64,000 nt of DNA from Nautilus pompilius (lineage: Eukaryota > Mollusca > Cephalopoda > Nautilida > Nautilidae). The stretch lies in contig JACATO010001076.1 in assembly GCA_018389105.1 (NCBI GenBank), forward strand, positions 455,001-519,000, given 5' to 3'. Numbering within the stretch: the first letter of the stretch is position 1; every line of letters begins with the position of its first letter. A program made the position numbers and the translations under genes. The notes beneath the pieces are model-generated. The model was not told the origin of the DNA. It ran no database searches and worked only from the letters and a program-made list of their open reading frames with translations. Shown here in pieces: positions 45,164-60,100 of the stretch.

Positions 45164-48100
45164 AATTAATTTCATTTTTGTCTTAGCCAATGAATGCTGG
45201 ATCTTTGTAAAAAGTAAAACTGCAGGCCAGTCATAGTTTCAATGTTTTTGAATTTCATCAATTAACAATGTTTGCCAGTATGCTAAGTGTTTAAACCCAT
45301 GTTCAGCTTTAAGACATATATACAACCTGTTACTGATGCAGACACACTGATACTTGCTGCTAAGTCCACTTCTATTCTATCAGGTTAATTTATTAACACT
45401 GTAGTCATCATACTTTGTAGGCGAAAGACTGACTTAATCTGGAAGGTTTAAAATCATTGCTGATACTTTGTGGGAATATTGATTTTGACCTCTGCTCTTT
45501 GTCCTCCTTAATCCAGCTGATCAGTCTCTACCCTCATTTGATGCCATCTGTGTCAAATTTTACAAGATCTGTGCCTCCACTTCATGACATTGCTGATATT
45601 CACCAGCTTGCTAAAGCAAACACGACAAACCTCACTGGCTACAAAGCATTTCTGCAAGCATTTCTAGAAGAGGTGCGGTTGACCTCAGAGGGTGCTACCT
45701 TCAAGCAGGTAGGGTGCTTACATTAATTTATATAATACTGGTCTGACCTTATTTCTAAAACAATACCATCATTTAATTTTTTAGCTGTTTCCTACTGCCT
45801 GATTTTTTTGTTTCAGAGCACATCTTTGCTACAATTTACAAGTTATTTACTTGTATGTCCTCTTTAGGTCTTTGCCCTCTATCAGTTAGTTGGTTTTTGT
45901 GGCGTAGTGCAAAATAAGTTGTGTAAAACGATATCACTGCCCCTTCATGGGAGTGTGGATCTGATTTAAATTTCAAATTTTCTAAGAAGATTAAACTAAA
46001 CTTGGTAGCAACTCACTGCCAGATAACTGGCACTTGAAAATTTTAACTTTGATTTAAATAAACTGCACATTTTGAAATTTATGGTTCGCATTCATTTAAA
46101 TTTGAAATTCTTTGTTCTCTTCCAGCAGTCAGCCTGGACTTGGATTGTATTCAGCTTATTTCATTTTCTCTCTTCCACACAGGACATAGACAATGCTCTC
46201 TTGAAGTTATATGCTGAGAACAACTCCCCAGAGCTAATCCCTCTCATTGCTGTGGAAACTGAATGTAACTTGAAGGATTCTATTGATATTCTGGAGAAAT
46301 ATCATAGATACCATGCCTTGGCTTTGTTGTACAAATCTCATGATCAAAGGGACAAAGCTCTACAGCTGTGGATCAAGTGAGTGCAGTCTTTGCCATCTGT
46401 CTTTCTTAGCTCTCTTATATTGTGCCAGTTTTGTCATTTTTTTTTTTTTTTTTGCTTTTATAAGAGTCTGATTTCTGGAAAAATAAAAATTGCCATTTTG
46501 TTTAAAATTGATGGCAGCTGGAAGTCTTAACAGAGCTGCGATGGAAGTTAGACGTACAATAGAATTCTACAAAGTAAGAAAGCTGTGCAGGAGGCTAGCT
46601 TTACAAGTGAAATCTAGGAAGCAACACAGCTGTGATGGAGGTTAGATGTACAGTGGAAATCTAGGGAGTAGCAGAGCTGAGATGGAGGTTAGATGTACAG
46701 TGGAAATCTAGGGAGTAACAGAGCTGAGATGGAGGTTAGATGTACAGTGGAAATCTAGGGAGTAACAGCTGCAATATAGACTAGAGAAGTAGAGTAACAA
46801 AAACTTTAATACGAAACCCTTGCCTTATTTTGATCATTTAAACATCTATGTTTAATAATTCTAATTAAGACTGAATTATGTGATAATTGTTTTAAAATAA
46901 TCATCAATGATTTTAAAATTGCATATTTATTAAAACATTTGTACACTGTCTTTTTTTAAGGTTATTTTGTTTAAAAAAGAAAAAGTTAGCAATTGCTTTC
47001 TCCTCTTTCTATCATCAAAATCATATATTTGAGTCATCTGATTATAATATTTGTGCTGTTGATAATAAATGCTTTAAACATTTCTAGCTATGAAAATGTT
47101 GATATTCTGATACATCTCAGGTTTTTGGATTGATCATCACATAATGATTATCTTTTTAATGTTTTCAGGTTACTTAAACAGGATATGAAGGATCTGGCTT
47201 TTCCTGGTTTGGAGTTTGTGGTTGAGTATCTAGCAAAGTGCGTTCTGTCTTTTTCCCATTTTTATCCTTTGATAGTTCCTGTTGTGAAAGTAAATTTAGT
47301 TTCTTTTTGCAATGTAAAGATGTACATCTGATTATGGGCATACCAGTACTCAAAATAGGCATCCAACATATTAAAAAAGCACAAGGTATTTTTCACTTTG
47401 ACCAAACTTTTCAAAGAAAGACCATGCTAAAATATTGATGAACCAAGGATTTATACAACAGAGCTAAAATTGTTCTAATTTTATATTGCTACTCCAATTA
47501 ATTACTCTTAACATTGTATTTTCTTTGTTTGTAGTTTGTAGATATATCTTCCACATCTGCAAGTTTGCTTAAAAACTACTACTAGATCCTTTTCTGAAAC
47601 TATGTTTCTAGTTAGCCTTATCCATATAATTATGATTATAATTTTTCTATTGCCTTTTTTGGATAATTTTAAGGTTTTTTTGCTTAAATTTCATTTTTCA
47701 CTTAACTTAACAATCTAATGTTTTTCTTTAGATCAACTATATAAAGTACAAAAGAGGAAATTTATGGGAACACTAAGTAAACTATCAAACTTCTCACAAT
47801 ACCTAGCCTTTAACCCTCTTGTAAAAATGAATTGCAGATGGTTGAATCCTTGGAAGTTGATGCTCATAGACAAAGAAAAAAAGAAGAAACTGAGATAATT
47901 AGCATAATTATAAATTAATAATTTTTCTATAGATTCCAGAATAGTTTTATGAACAATCAGTTCTTCCCTTTTCATTTTATTATAAGACAGTTTTCTAAAT
48001 ATGCAATGTAAAACGGTTTGCTGTTGTATAGCACTTACCATTTTTAAATTAATGACAGAAAAACAAATGGTTTTTTAATTTTATTCATTTTTTTAAAGCC

Positions 48101-51100
48101 TTGGTGATCATGAGTTGGTGTGGAAATATGTAGACTGTGTGCTAGATAAGGACCAAGAAGTTGGAGTGAAGGTAAGCAGTCAGGAAATGTGTGTAATATG
48201 TTATCTATAAGAACCAGATGCCGATGCTGCAGACCAAGAAGTCTGGTCTCCTGCACTGATTGTTTTGTTGGGCCTACAGTATATTGTCTATAAGACTAGG
48301 GAGCTATACAAATTTGTGATGGGCTCAGCAGTTAATTGTCTAGTATGGGTGGTGTAATGATGTGATGATGATGGTTGTTACATCAATAGTTGATGACAAC
48401 TGCTCCAGACAACCTTTAGTCAGGTATGTTTTTTTGTATGACTTATCGGTTATATTCTGGAGCTACAGTATCAATTGCAAGCATAATGTCTGAAATTTAG
48501 TTTTGATGCTGCTGATTTACTCTTTGAAGTCCCTTTTTTCAAGACACTGCATTCTTCAAAATTGCTGGTAGCTTTGTTAATTATGTGATATGTTGCACCA
48601 CTTCATATTCTATTTTAGAGTGTCCTTGTAGAGTTTATATTGTCTTTCCTGCGTGTGTATTTCTGATGACAATTGAGTACAGAGAATTTGTTTGGTCAGT
48701 TTGTAGTCAGACATCCTGAGTTTAGACAGTCCATCAGTGTTGAATTTTCATGGGGATCTTTCATTATTGGGGATGATGTTTCCATTTGATTCTATGAGTA
48801 TTTCTTAGGCAGCATATGTAAAATTCGTCAAATTCTATTTCTACTTTCTCTTAAGTATCTGATGTGCAGCTGTAAAGAAGCAATTATAGAAGATGGCTTG
48901 ATAAACTTTCAGTTTGTTAGTTTGACATTTTGCTCTGGTGCCAAACTCTTTTCTGAAATTTTCAATGGTGAAGCTAATTTTTTGCTACTGAGAAGCGATA
49001 TTTGTTCCAGTGAGCAGTTTTGAATATTTTTCTCTCAAGGAAAGTAAAGTTCCTTTACTTTGGACTTGGTTCTCTGGCAAGAGAGAGTGAACAGACCACC
49101 ATCCTTTCTTTGTGTAAAGATTTCTTTACTGAAATCCTTAGTCACATTGTTCAGCATGACAACAAAGAGTCCAAATAATAATTAAATGCTAGGATGCAGC
49201 TCTAATGCCATTGGTGTCAGGAATTTGTTCAGATGCATTGCTATTAGCAACTGCTCTTGCCATTATTCCATCATGGAATTGGCATATGATCTGAATGAAT
49301 TTGCTTGGATATCCAAATTTGGCAAGATGTTTCCAAAGACAAGTCAGTTTATACAGTGTAGATTCTACCTGTGTTGTTTTTGTGTCACTTTTCTTGTATT
49401 TGGTTAAACAAAGATAATGTTCATGTACTTCTGTCAGAGAAATATCCACATTAAATTTCAGTGAATATTTTGATAAATACAGTGTCTGTGATTCAGTACC
49501 TTGTGAGAATTTTTTGGAAATTGACAGCATTGACACTCCTTAGTGGTTTCTGCAATTAGACTTCTCTCCTTTCTTCCTTGTATAACATGACTGGTAGTGC
49601 ATCAGTTTCCTTTTCTCAGATTTTTTGTTTATATATTTTCAAAGGTATTCCATCATTAGCTGGTGCCTTTTTTTCTGCTGTTTTGTATCTGGTTAGAATG
49701 TTATTGAGTTGGTATTTGATATACAGAGTTAATAGTTTTGTCAATAAAGTTGGATTATCTACTTAGCTGCTTTGTCTGTGATAAGTTTCTATTTTTATGA
49801 AGTACAAAAAGGTTCTGAGGATGAGTATGTTAGCTGAAGATTTCTTTGAATGCATTGTAGGAGTTTTTTGGCTGACTAAGATCTGCATGCAATTGTATCT
49901 TGGGCATTCTGCCACCACTCATCTTGCATTACACAAAGAGACTGGAATTTGTTTCACAATTTGTGGTATTTGAGCTTGGATATTAATGTGGGGTAAAGAT
50001 TGACATTATGTGAGCATTATTTTCATTAAACCAAACTTGGCTGTGTCTTTTAATAATTCCAACAGTATTTTTGGTTAATGTGGAGATGGCTGCTTTGAAG
50101 TTCTTCCAGTCTGTTTGCTATAGGACTCAGGAGTGATGAAGGATGTGCAAGTCTCTTAACATGTTATTTATGCTGCCATGCTTTGCACTTTCTCTCAATG
50201 CATTTGTTAAAGTCACCAGCTGAGAGACATCGTTCTGTCAAACTGGCAGTAGAGCTGTTCAGTTTTCTTTTCATTTATCAGTGTTGCTGTATAGGTACTG
50301 TGGCATAACACCTATTTTCTAAAGTAGGTGCAAGATCATAGGTCTTTCATTAATGCTAGCAGGTAAATTTCAAATTTTGAAGAGATTAATTGTGAATCCA
50401 ACTCTTGTCAGGCATCAGCTTGCCCTTTCCAGAAGTGTATCCATCTGTTTCTGTCAGTTGTGCCCTTGTGTCACTGAGCACTGTAATGTGTTAACTTTGT
50501 ATTATGAAAATTATTTGGTGGTCAGAGCAAAATGTGTCTCTGGATAGGGACCACTGTTAGTGTCAATCATAGTTTGGATATTACAGGCAGCAAGTCTAAG
50601 ATTCATTGTTTCTTAGATTCTTGATGCTTGAAGGGATAACCTACCAGCTTCAGCAAACTGGCCAGGTTGGTAGGGTGGACAATTTTCAAGGCACCTTTTC
50701 ATGCCCTCTTATGTGGGTTGAGGAGGGTGTTCCTAAAAAAAAAGGTTACTTAGTTATTTGGGATGCTATCAAATGGTGTGGCTGCCACATGTTCCAACAT
50801 TAGGTGACCCAAATTTCAGGCTACCTACATTCAAAGCCTGAGCTACAGTGCATACTGGCCTGCCACTTTGTGCCTCATCCTGTACTGTAGGGCTTTTGGG
50901 AAAGGGATATCCTGGACCTACCTGCATATGAATAGATTACATTTAGACTGACTTGTGCAGAGACAACAGTCTCGCTCTTTGAGTACTACTGTCTTGTGCC
51001 AATGGCATAATGAGTCTCAATGGCTAGGGCAACCTTGCTATAACAGTTGATCATCAGATTACTACTACACCCCTGCAGGCATTGAAAACATGAAGGCTTA

Positions 51101-54100
51101 TTGTGTTCATTTTGGGTTTCTGTTTACTATGTAGACTGCTGACCAGGCTGCAAGGCTCACTTGCTCATATATTAGATTGTTACAAAAGATTTTTTTTTTT
51201 TTTTTACCACAACAATTAAACTTCATATCACTGCTGAACATGAAGTTTATTAATCAAAGTAAGTTCTATTACAATCAATAGACTTCTGTCAATGAGTCGC
51301 TAGCAGATTTATACCATTTTGAAAAAGAAATCTAGATTTCTGGAGTTGATAAACTGTTGGAAGGCAGTTTCATTTGCTGCTTAGTTGGAGAAGGTTTCAT
51401 ATGAAGGAAGCTGTCGAGGTGTTTGAAAAGGTGGTAGTCTGTGGGGAAAGGTCAGGTGAATAGGCTGGGTGAGGGAGAACTTTGTACCCCAAAGTGTTCA
51501 GTTTCTGAAGAGTCACTTTTGCAAAATGACAGCCATTGTTGTGGAACAGGATGGGCCTCTTCGATTCACGAATGCTGGGTGTTGTTTGGAGAGTTTCTGA
51601 TTGAACAACATTAAATTCAGGACAGTACCTTTCAGCTGTGATGGTTTCACCAGGTTTCAAGATGTTATAGTGGATGGCACCAGACAGTGACCATGACTTT
51701 GTTTGGGTGGAGGCTATGTTTTTGAATGTGGCTAGGTGCATTGTCGCTGTCGAGCCACTGTGCTGATCGTTTGTGATTGTCGTAAAGGATCCACTTTGCA
51801 TCACACACAATGATTTGGTCAAGAAGCTGGTTGTTTTTGTTTCTTATGATAGGTGAAGAGCAGATCTCCAATAGACGATTTTGTTGTTCATTCAACTCAT
51901 GAGGCACCCACTTGTCAAGCTTGTTCACCTTGCTGATTGTGTCATGATGCCAAGAAACAGTTGTAGTGTTTACTTCAAGCTCTCCAGAAATTTCTTGCAC
52001 TGTTTTACTTGGATTGGCTTCAACTGAGGCTTTCAAGACGGTCACCATCACAGCTGGAGGGATGTCTGCAACGTTCCTCATCTTCGAGGAACTGACAAAA
52101 CCTTTGTAACAATCTGATATATTCTGGCAATAAGTAGGCTTTACAGAGACCTTGCCAGTTGCTCCATTTCTGGATTTTGCTCATGACCTTGACCAGGGTC
52201 CCATTGCCATGGAGCTATCAGTTGAATTAGTTGGACCTTGCATTGGGAGGTAGAAGATGCCATCCATTACTTTGATACCAAGCAACAGTCTCTTCTCATA
52301 GTTAAATGATGACTAGAAGATTTAGCTAAGTTTTTTCCAGAATGATGGTTATTGTACATCTTAAGTATTGACTTTATTTCAAAATTTTTTTCTTGTGGCT
52401 AACACTTTTTCTTTTTCAAAAGTGGTTGAATTGGAGAATTGTGATTGTTAATAAATCTGTTAATAGTTTAATTACGAAATAGGGTTTTATCAATGGTTTA
52501 ACAATAATTTGAAATGATCAGAGTTGGTGCAGTGTCAAACTTGCTAAAGATCTTTTTCCCAAGGTCTGACCATTTGTAGATATCACACAGTAGATAAAAC
52601 ATTGTTGTTACTACCAGCAATGAGTCATGTGATAATGTTGACTGCAAATGTACACCTCTGCTGTATTAGATGAATGTCAGCATCCTGCTATGGGTGATTG
52701 ATAGAAGACATTTTGGATGAAATTTCATTGTTGAAAACATCCAGCACCAATTTATGGAGGGCATATTGGATCTTGGCATGTCTTGCCTAACAGAGAATCA
52801 TTTTCATTAGAGATGGTTTGTTGATCCCTCTCCTGTGACACTGACACTTGTGACAGACATAATCAATAGCATTATTTACCATTATTGGTATTTATAAATG
52901 TGGAATGGAATTACAAGATTTTCAGAAGTTTGTGAACTGCTGTCCCTAGTCTTTGTGAAGGGATGTTACTGTGTCAGCATGACTTTTAATTCAAATGAGC
53001 CATAAGTTTAGAAACATTGTATCTTCTCAACTTTGCATGTCTTTTTGCAAAGACATCTGTTGTTTTTCTAGGTGTTCACAGAAAGACCTACCTCTGAACC
53101 TCTGTCAGAGAGGATGCGACCAGATACAGTCATTGACTATTTGTACAGATATCCAAGTGCAGTAATATCTTACCTTGAATACCTGGTCTTCCAAAAAAAA
53201 TTAGAGGTAAGTAATTTTATTTAGTTAGTTATTATTTTTTTATGGGGAATTCATAAACATGAAAATAGTTTAGCTTAATTTAACTTTTTTTTTCAAGTCT
53301 TACATTTTTTAATAAACCAATATTTGCTTTTGTTAAAACTTAATAGAATTACCTCCCTTTGAAAAGTTATTTGTTTTTTTGACGATGGATTAATGTTATT
53401 CTTGGCTTCAAATTTTAAAAAAATACCAAAAAAAAAAAAAAAAATTCTTTTACTCCATAAATAAATATTTTTGGTAAGGTGACAAATAGTAAGTAGATAT
53501 TTTTAGCCTATTTAATCAAGTTGAATCTGACTTCACAAAGATTGCATTTTTATTTATATTGCTATTATTAAACTAAATAGTTAAAGCTGGATCTGTGAAA
53601 TTTGTTATGAAAATAAAAAATTTTTAGGTCAACAATTTTATTCCATCACAGGTACAAATAATTATCTTTTGAAGTTTTTAAACATCAGCTGAATCTTAAT
53701 TTGGATTTGATTTCAAATGTAGTTTAGCCATGGGCAGGCCAGGTGTGAAGTTGGAGACACCTGATAATATATTTAACACAGAGTCAGTTCACCTAGGACA
53801 TTGAAAATAAACCTTTTTAAAAAGAGTGAACAAACCTGTGGAGTTTTTGGTGGAATTCTATTGCCATTGTCAGTGCTTTCATTTAAAAGAATAATCCTAA
53901 ATGTCTAAGGTTATTGGTTATTACTCTAAATGTCTGAAGCACTGGCAGTGGCAGTATAATTCCACCCAAAGCTCCACATTTGCAAATAAACTTTTTTAAA
54001 ACTGCAGTATGGGTTTTAACTAAAAACCTGTAAAACGGTTTTAACATGTTTATACTTTTAATGTCATTGCCATCTCCAAACCGCTAAATGCTGTTTTATT

Positions 54101-57100
54101 TCCTATTGAAGAAAACATTGCAGAGTGGCATTTATAAAAAAGTTTTAAAATGTTTCCAGTCCAAGCTGCATTGGTAAGGGACTGAGTGAAGACAATTTTT
54201 AATGTAAGCAAGATTATAAATTTTCTCATTACTTCAATAAAGTGGAATCTGTTGATTTTTATACAACAAAGCAAATTTGTAACTGCCATTCATGTCAAGC
54301 TGTTTGGTACTTTACAAATGAATGACAATTTCTGCCAAAACACTGAGCATTTCACCTGCATTGGAATTCCACAATCCTTTATTTGGCAGAGTTGAGAACC
54401 ACCTTTCACAGGACAGATATATAGTTGGCAATGAATTTAAGCAGATACAAAACTGGAAATGCATTGATGGAGATAAATAAATTTTCAAATTGCAACTGAG
54501 AGTTTATTTTAATGGCTTTACTGCATTTATTGTCTTCTAAGACTTTTCTTGCTTTAATTCTACCCACAAATATTCAATGTCAAGTTTATTTAAGGAAGAA
54601 TGGCTTCAAATGATAAAAAATTTGAGTTTTTCAGATTAAGCAAAATAATCACCCCTAATCCACATTAAAAAGATGATTGTCCAATTCTCTGTTTGTTTTC
54701 CAAAGCCAGATAATGATAACCTGACTGCTCTCATATTTTTTTCTTTGGCCATTGGATTCCATCACTAATGTTTGTTAAGCAAGATTTTTTTTTTTTTTGG
54801 TGGTTCTTTTGTTTGTCTATACTGCTTGCTCATATTTCCCAGTTGTGTTCAAATTCTTTATGTAATTTTCTCAAAATTTAATCCATAAGTTTAATTCCTG
54901 CCTTCACAATAGATGCAAGATCAAGGTTGGGAGATTGCAACATGTCCAACAGCAGCTTTGCATGCACACAATTTTTGAAGATGACCAAGAAAACCAGAAA
55001 ATTTTATTTGATTGAACACAGAATACTTTTTGCTTTTACTGCTTTTTAAGCTTGAACTGGTGTCAGCTACTTTAATTAGTGTATAGATTAGTTCAGAAAG
55101 CATAGCAGTAAGGATTTGCAGGTGGCATGACAAGATACCATATCATGCTGGAGATTTTTGCTTTCCAAGTTTAGTCTTTTCCTGTTTTTTTTTCCAAAGT
55201 TATTCATGAAATGACAACTAATGACATGAAGACATAGACCTTTTAGGTAAGAAAAATAAAAGGTCCACCGTTTTGATCAACTTGAGACTGTCCATGATTA
55301 CTACATTAAGCCTGTGATTAAAATATTGGACGTAAGAGGCACCAGGTGGCATTTGATTGATCAAGTTTTTGATGGCATTAAACTAGTTGGTCATGATGAT
55401 GATGTCATAACATGACAAAATACATTTTTAAACATCAATTTAGCACTATTCTTCACAAATTGAATCATAAATCAATTAGGGAGAAAGCATACAAATAATT
55501 AAGATGTGCAAAACAAATGATTTCTTTCTGTATGATATCTGTAAAGGTTGCTCTTTCTTACCCACATCTAGTTTTATTCATGGTTAGAAAAAACAACACA
55601 ATTCTCTTATCTCTTATTTACTTATCTTTTCTAATTATATAGGCAATGACATGAAATATTTGAGTTTTAATAAAGACATACTTTGCTCTTTAACTTGAAA
55701 AATGACTGGCAACAAGAGAATGAACCTCAGCTACCAATTTTGAAATTTTCTGAATGTTTCCAGCATTAAAACTACTTTCACTTTTTCTTATATCCTCCTC
55801 ATTGAGCTGAAAGACAGCAGATTATATAAAGTTATTTTCATTTATTTCCTTTGACATGCATTGGAGAGCACCTGATCAACATTTCTAACAGAAGAAACTT
55901 GTTTATTAAAATCTTCCCACTTTGTAAATGCCTGATGGTAAGAATCATTTCTTTCACTTTTAGAAACAACCATAAATGTAAAAGTTTTCTGCTCACTTTT
56001 ACTTGGCTTCAGAAAATGGTGGCAACAAAAAGAGTGCTGTTTGATTCAGAATATTCAAGCCACATATTTACTACCAAATAAGGTCTCTGTATATTTGGCA
56101 AGTTTGGGCTGTTTTAGATGGTTGTTTTTCTGTTGGTAGATCTAAATCATTTTAGTATTCTTTCATAGCAGAGAATTGGTCACTCTTGGAATCATCCTCA
56201 TTGCTTTCCTGTTCACTAGTTTTTTTCAAATTTTTTAGCCTTCATCTCACATAGAGCTTAACTCCTCTCTCGGTTTTTTCCTTGGGTGCAGTTTCTTTGG
56301 ATGCTGCACAGTCTGAAATATGTTTTAAAAATCCACCCGCATTCCTCCTTTGTCCATCAAGTCAGTCTAAATGAACTATGGGATAAAAATTGATAACTTA
56401 GCAACAGCATCAAAATAATAACCTATAACACAGATAAAAATCTCTAATCTAACCTTAGGAACAATTGAAAATAAATTTCACTTATCAGCATTCTATAAAT
56501 TTTGTTAAAAAGTGAAATAGGTGATAGAATTTCATAGGATAAAATAAATCATACTTAACAATCAGCCAAATACATCCAAACAAAAAACCAGGGATGAAGC
56601 TAATGATGAGAAGAGCTGTAACACAGGTGCTATTCGAAGGTGGGGTTAAGTAAAATAAATGAATTTGTGTAAGATACCATGTAGATGCATAAAAGCATAA
56701 AATTAATGCCTTCTCTTTGGCAGAGTGACAAGTCATGCAACAAAGTAAGCTATTAGGTTAGAAAACAGCTAATGTCAATCTTTCTTATTTTCAAATGGAA
56801 ACCAATAGAGTCAAACCACTGCTGCACTTTATTTAAGACATGAAAGTCTTTGTGGCAGGTATAGTTCTGAAATGTGGAAACAGACAAAAGAATTTTGATA
56901 AATATTTTAATCATTAATGCAAATAGTTAGAATTATCTGGTTTAAATTTGAATGCCCAAAATGGAATTTTTAACTGGGAAATAGTCTTACAGAATTAAAA
57001 GAATTAGTCTTTCCAGATGCTGGTTAATAGTTGGTATAGACATTGAATGTTTCCTTTTAACTTTAGTTGTTAACTATCCCAAGTTGTTTCTAGGAAATTA

Positions 57101-60100
57101 CTTAACTTCTGTACCTGTGTTCAAAGAACTTTTGTAAACTTGGTTTTTACAACCTCATCAGGTAATTTCTTTCTCTATTATCTGTGAGTGAGGAGCATTC
57201 AGGACATCTAATCTATCTCTTATGTATTAACATAGGACTAGTAGACATGGTTTCCTGTGCATTTCTTTACTGTTGATTTTTCAGAAAGAAAAATACCACA
57301 CCCACCTGGCAGTCCTATATCTAGATGCAGTCCTGCAACTGATGAAGAATAAGAAAGCTACAAAAGAAATGCTGGACAGTGCCAGGTATAATAAACACCA
57401 ATAACAAATTGCTTCATCAAAATGAAGGTTTAAGCGATCTGAACTCAAATCAATCAAATACTGCTACTAGAAAAAAGATAATGTAAAAACATAAAATCTA
57501 AGTATTGCATAAAAATAGGAACTAGTTTTGTCAAGAGGATTATCTGAAATGAAAGAGTTCCAAGTTTCTTTCAAATAACTGTTTTCTTCCACCCATTTCT
57601 TAACTTGGTGTTTAAGAAGCCTGAAAACTTGTAAATATTTTCAAGCCCTTGCAGGTGGTGGAAAATAAGAGAAGTGTATAGTTTCTCAAAATATTTTTTG
57701 TACATGCACTCTTGTTAACTATTTTGCACTGAAAGCAGATTATACCTTTAATTATGGTTGGTCAACATGAAAACACAATTACCCCTGCTCAAAATAATAA
57801 TAAAACATTCAATATTATAGAGTATAATGATATATGCAACACCATTTCTTTTTTGTTTTTCAGGTCTAAGCTACGACACATGCTACAAATGTCTAACTTA
57901 TTCAGAATTCAACTAATTTTGGGGAAGGCAAAGGAAACAGAAATGCATGCAGAGTGTGCTATATTGTATGGAAAGGTAGACATGCTGCTGATGTTGTTAA
58001 ATGACGATCAGATCTTAGAGGCAGTATCTGGTATGACCAGAGTCAAAGGGGATAATTTTATGCATATATTGTATTCATAATCCCTTATAATAATTTTCTT
58101 ATTTTCATACTTGTAGCTAATGTCTACTGATGTAAGGTAGATACCATACTTCGAAATATTCAGTAATAGGGTAAACAATTTTGAAAAAAATGTTAAATGC
58201 TATCATTCTGACCTGTTAAATGTCTTCAAGCATGCAATTGCAGAAACATGAGTATTTCTTGGCATTGCCAAGTGTAACAACTTTTGATTTTGATTAGTTC
58301 ATAAATCAGAATAAACCAAAAGTAAAGCTTACAATTTAAACATTTTAAATGGTGACTAAATTGTGCTGAATGTTAAATACTCAAAAGGCTATTTTCATGT
58401 CCCCTGATATACTTACAAACAGTTCTATTGATAACAACTAGCATTTTTATAAAATTATATAACTTGATGGCATAAGATTTATATTATGCTGTTGTCTAGC
58501 TTTACATACTAAAGAAGAAAACTGTCAAACAAAATCATATAACCTGTCTGTTTTTTCAATGTTTTCTGTAATATGGACTCTACTATTTCTTCAGCTGGAA
58601 GAACATGATAAAGCCCTGAGGATTTTGGTTCACAAGCTGAAGGATTATGGTGCAGCAGAAAACTACTGTTTGGTGAACTCACAGAACAAAGACAACACAT
58701 ATCGGAAACGGCTGTTCCACATTCTCCTCAGTGTCTACCTGGACCCCAGCTATGAGTCATTGTCTACTTGTCATTAACTAGTACTATCACTGAAAAATGA
58801 TATCCTAACAGTCGGTTTCCTTTAACTTAACATAAAGGCACTGATGCTACTTTTAAAATGTATCCAGTGTTTAGCATAAATCATTAATTTATACTCTACT
58901 TTTGAACAAGTTTTATTTTAAATCACATTTTAAATTTCTTATGTTTAATTAATCTTATTGTAAGGTCCCTTTTGTGATTTGCTGTTAAATTTTACTCTGG
59001 CCCTAAAAAATTGATTCATTTATACCAAAAAGGGAAAGAAAAGAGATTTTCAAGTTACAGAATTTTCATATGAATGAAAGTTTGATGAAAAATGTAATGC
59101 TAATTTTTATTTTGTTTGCTTGTTTTTTTTAAACAGAAAAAGAGAGATGCTAATTGCACCAGCCGTTGCCTTGTTGAACAGTAATGTTGCTGAATTTGAT
59201 ACAATTAAGGTTAGTTAAATTGTGTAAATGATGGATGACTGTGACATATAGGGAATGTTAATAATGGACCATCATGTCTTGTTTGTTTGTTCAAATGATG
59301 CATCAGTGACAAAAGCTTTTATATCTACACCCTACATTCTTTGTGGGTGGAAAGTCACATGACTACCCATGATTTGACTTGTAATTAGAAGGAAAAAACA
59401 AACTTTTCTAAATTTAATGCAAAAAAGAAAACAGTAGAAATTTAAGGAATGTTATATATTTTAGTGACAAAAATTTCATTAGAGCACCTAATCAAATATT
59501 TTCTTCAGTGGAATTTAGATTTCATTTGTAGTAATGGAATTCTGATGCACTGATTAAAGACCCTTTTTAATTTCTTGTTTTTGATGAAATTTGTTGTAAT
59601 TGACTTTGTTAAAATACTGTAGTTTAGATCGAACTAAGATTATTTTCAGTCAGCAGCCTTCTTACATATGCAAATACCCAAAATTAGAAAGGGGTGTCTG
59701 TCTTAAATGTAATGCATATTTTAAAACTATGATGAATTTTGTTTTTATTGTTGGACAGACCCTTTTTGTAGAGTTGATTGCTAATCATTCATTGTCCATG
59801 CTTTGTTTTCTACCCATGATTTGAATCCTGCTTGTACAATTCAACAGAAGTCTTTCATAACAACTATAATAATAGTAGTGGACAGAAAAGTATCTTTAGA
59901 AATTACAGTGCCAAATGTGGATTTTTGGAAGAGAAATTATTTCTATAATTTTTGAGTGTACAAGTTGCAAAATGTCTTCTTTGATGATTTTTGGTTATTT
60001 CTATCCAAATCAGGAACTCTCTTTAAGAAAGTGTTAAAAAATTTTTTGTTTTTGTCAGGTTTTACAATTGTTACCTGATAATTGGTCTGTGGGTCTGCTC

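Noticed and set aside
46634..46775. CRISPR-like direct repeats
   Set aside because: The repeats are contiguous with no spacers between them and lie in an animal intron; this is a minisatellite.
49186..49407. Plus-strand frames in TGFBRAP1 intron 15
   Set aside because: They are antisense shadows of the LINE reverse transcriptase read on the minus strand.
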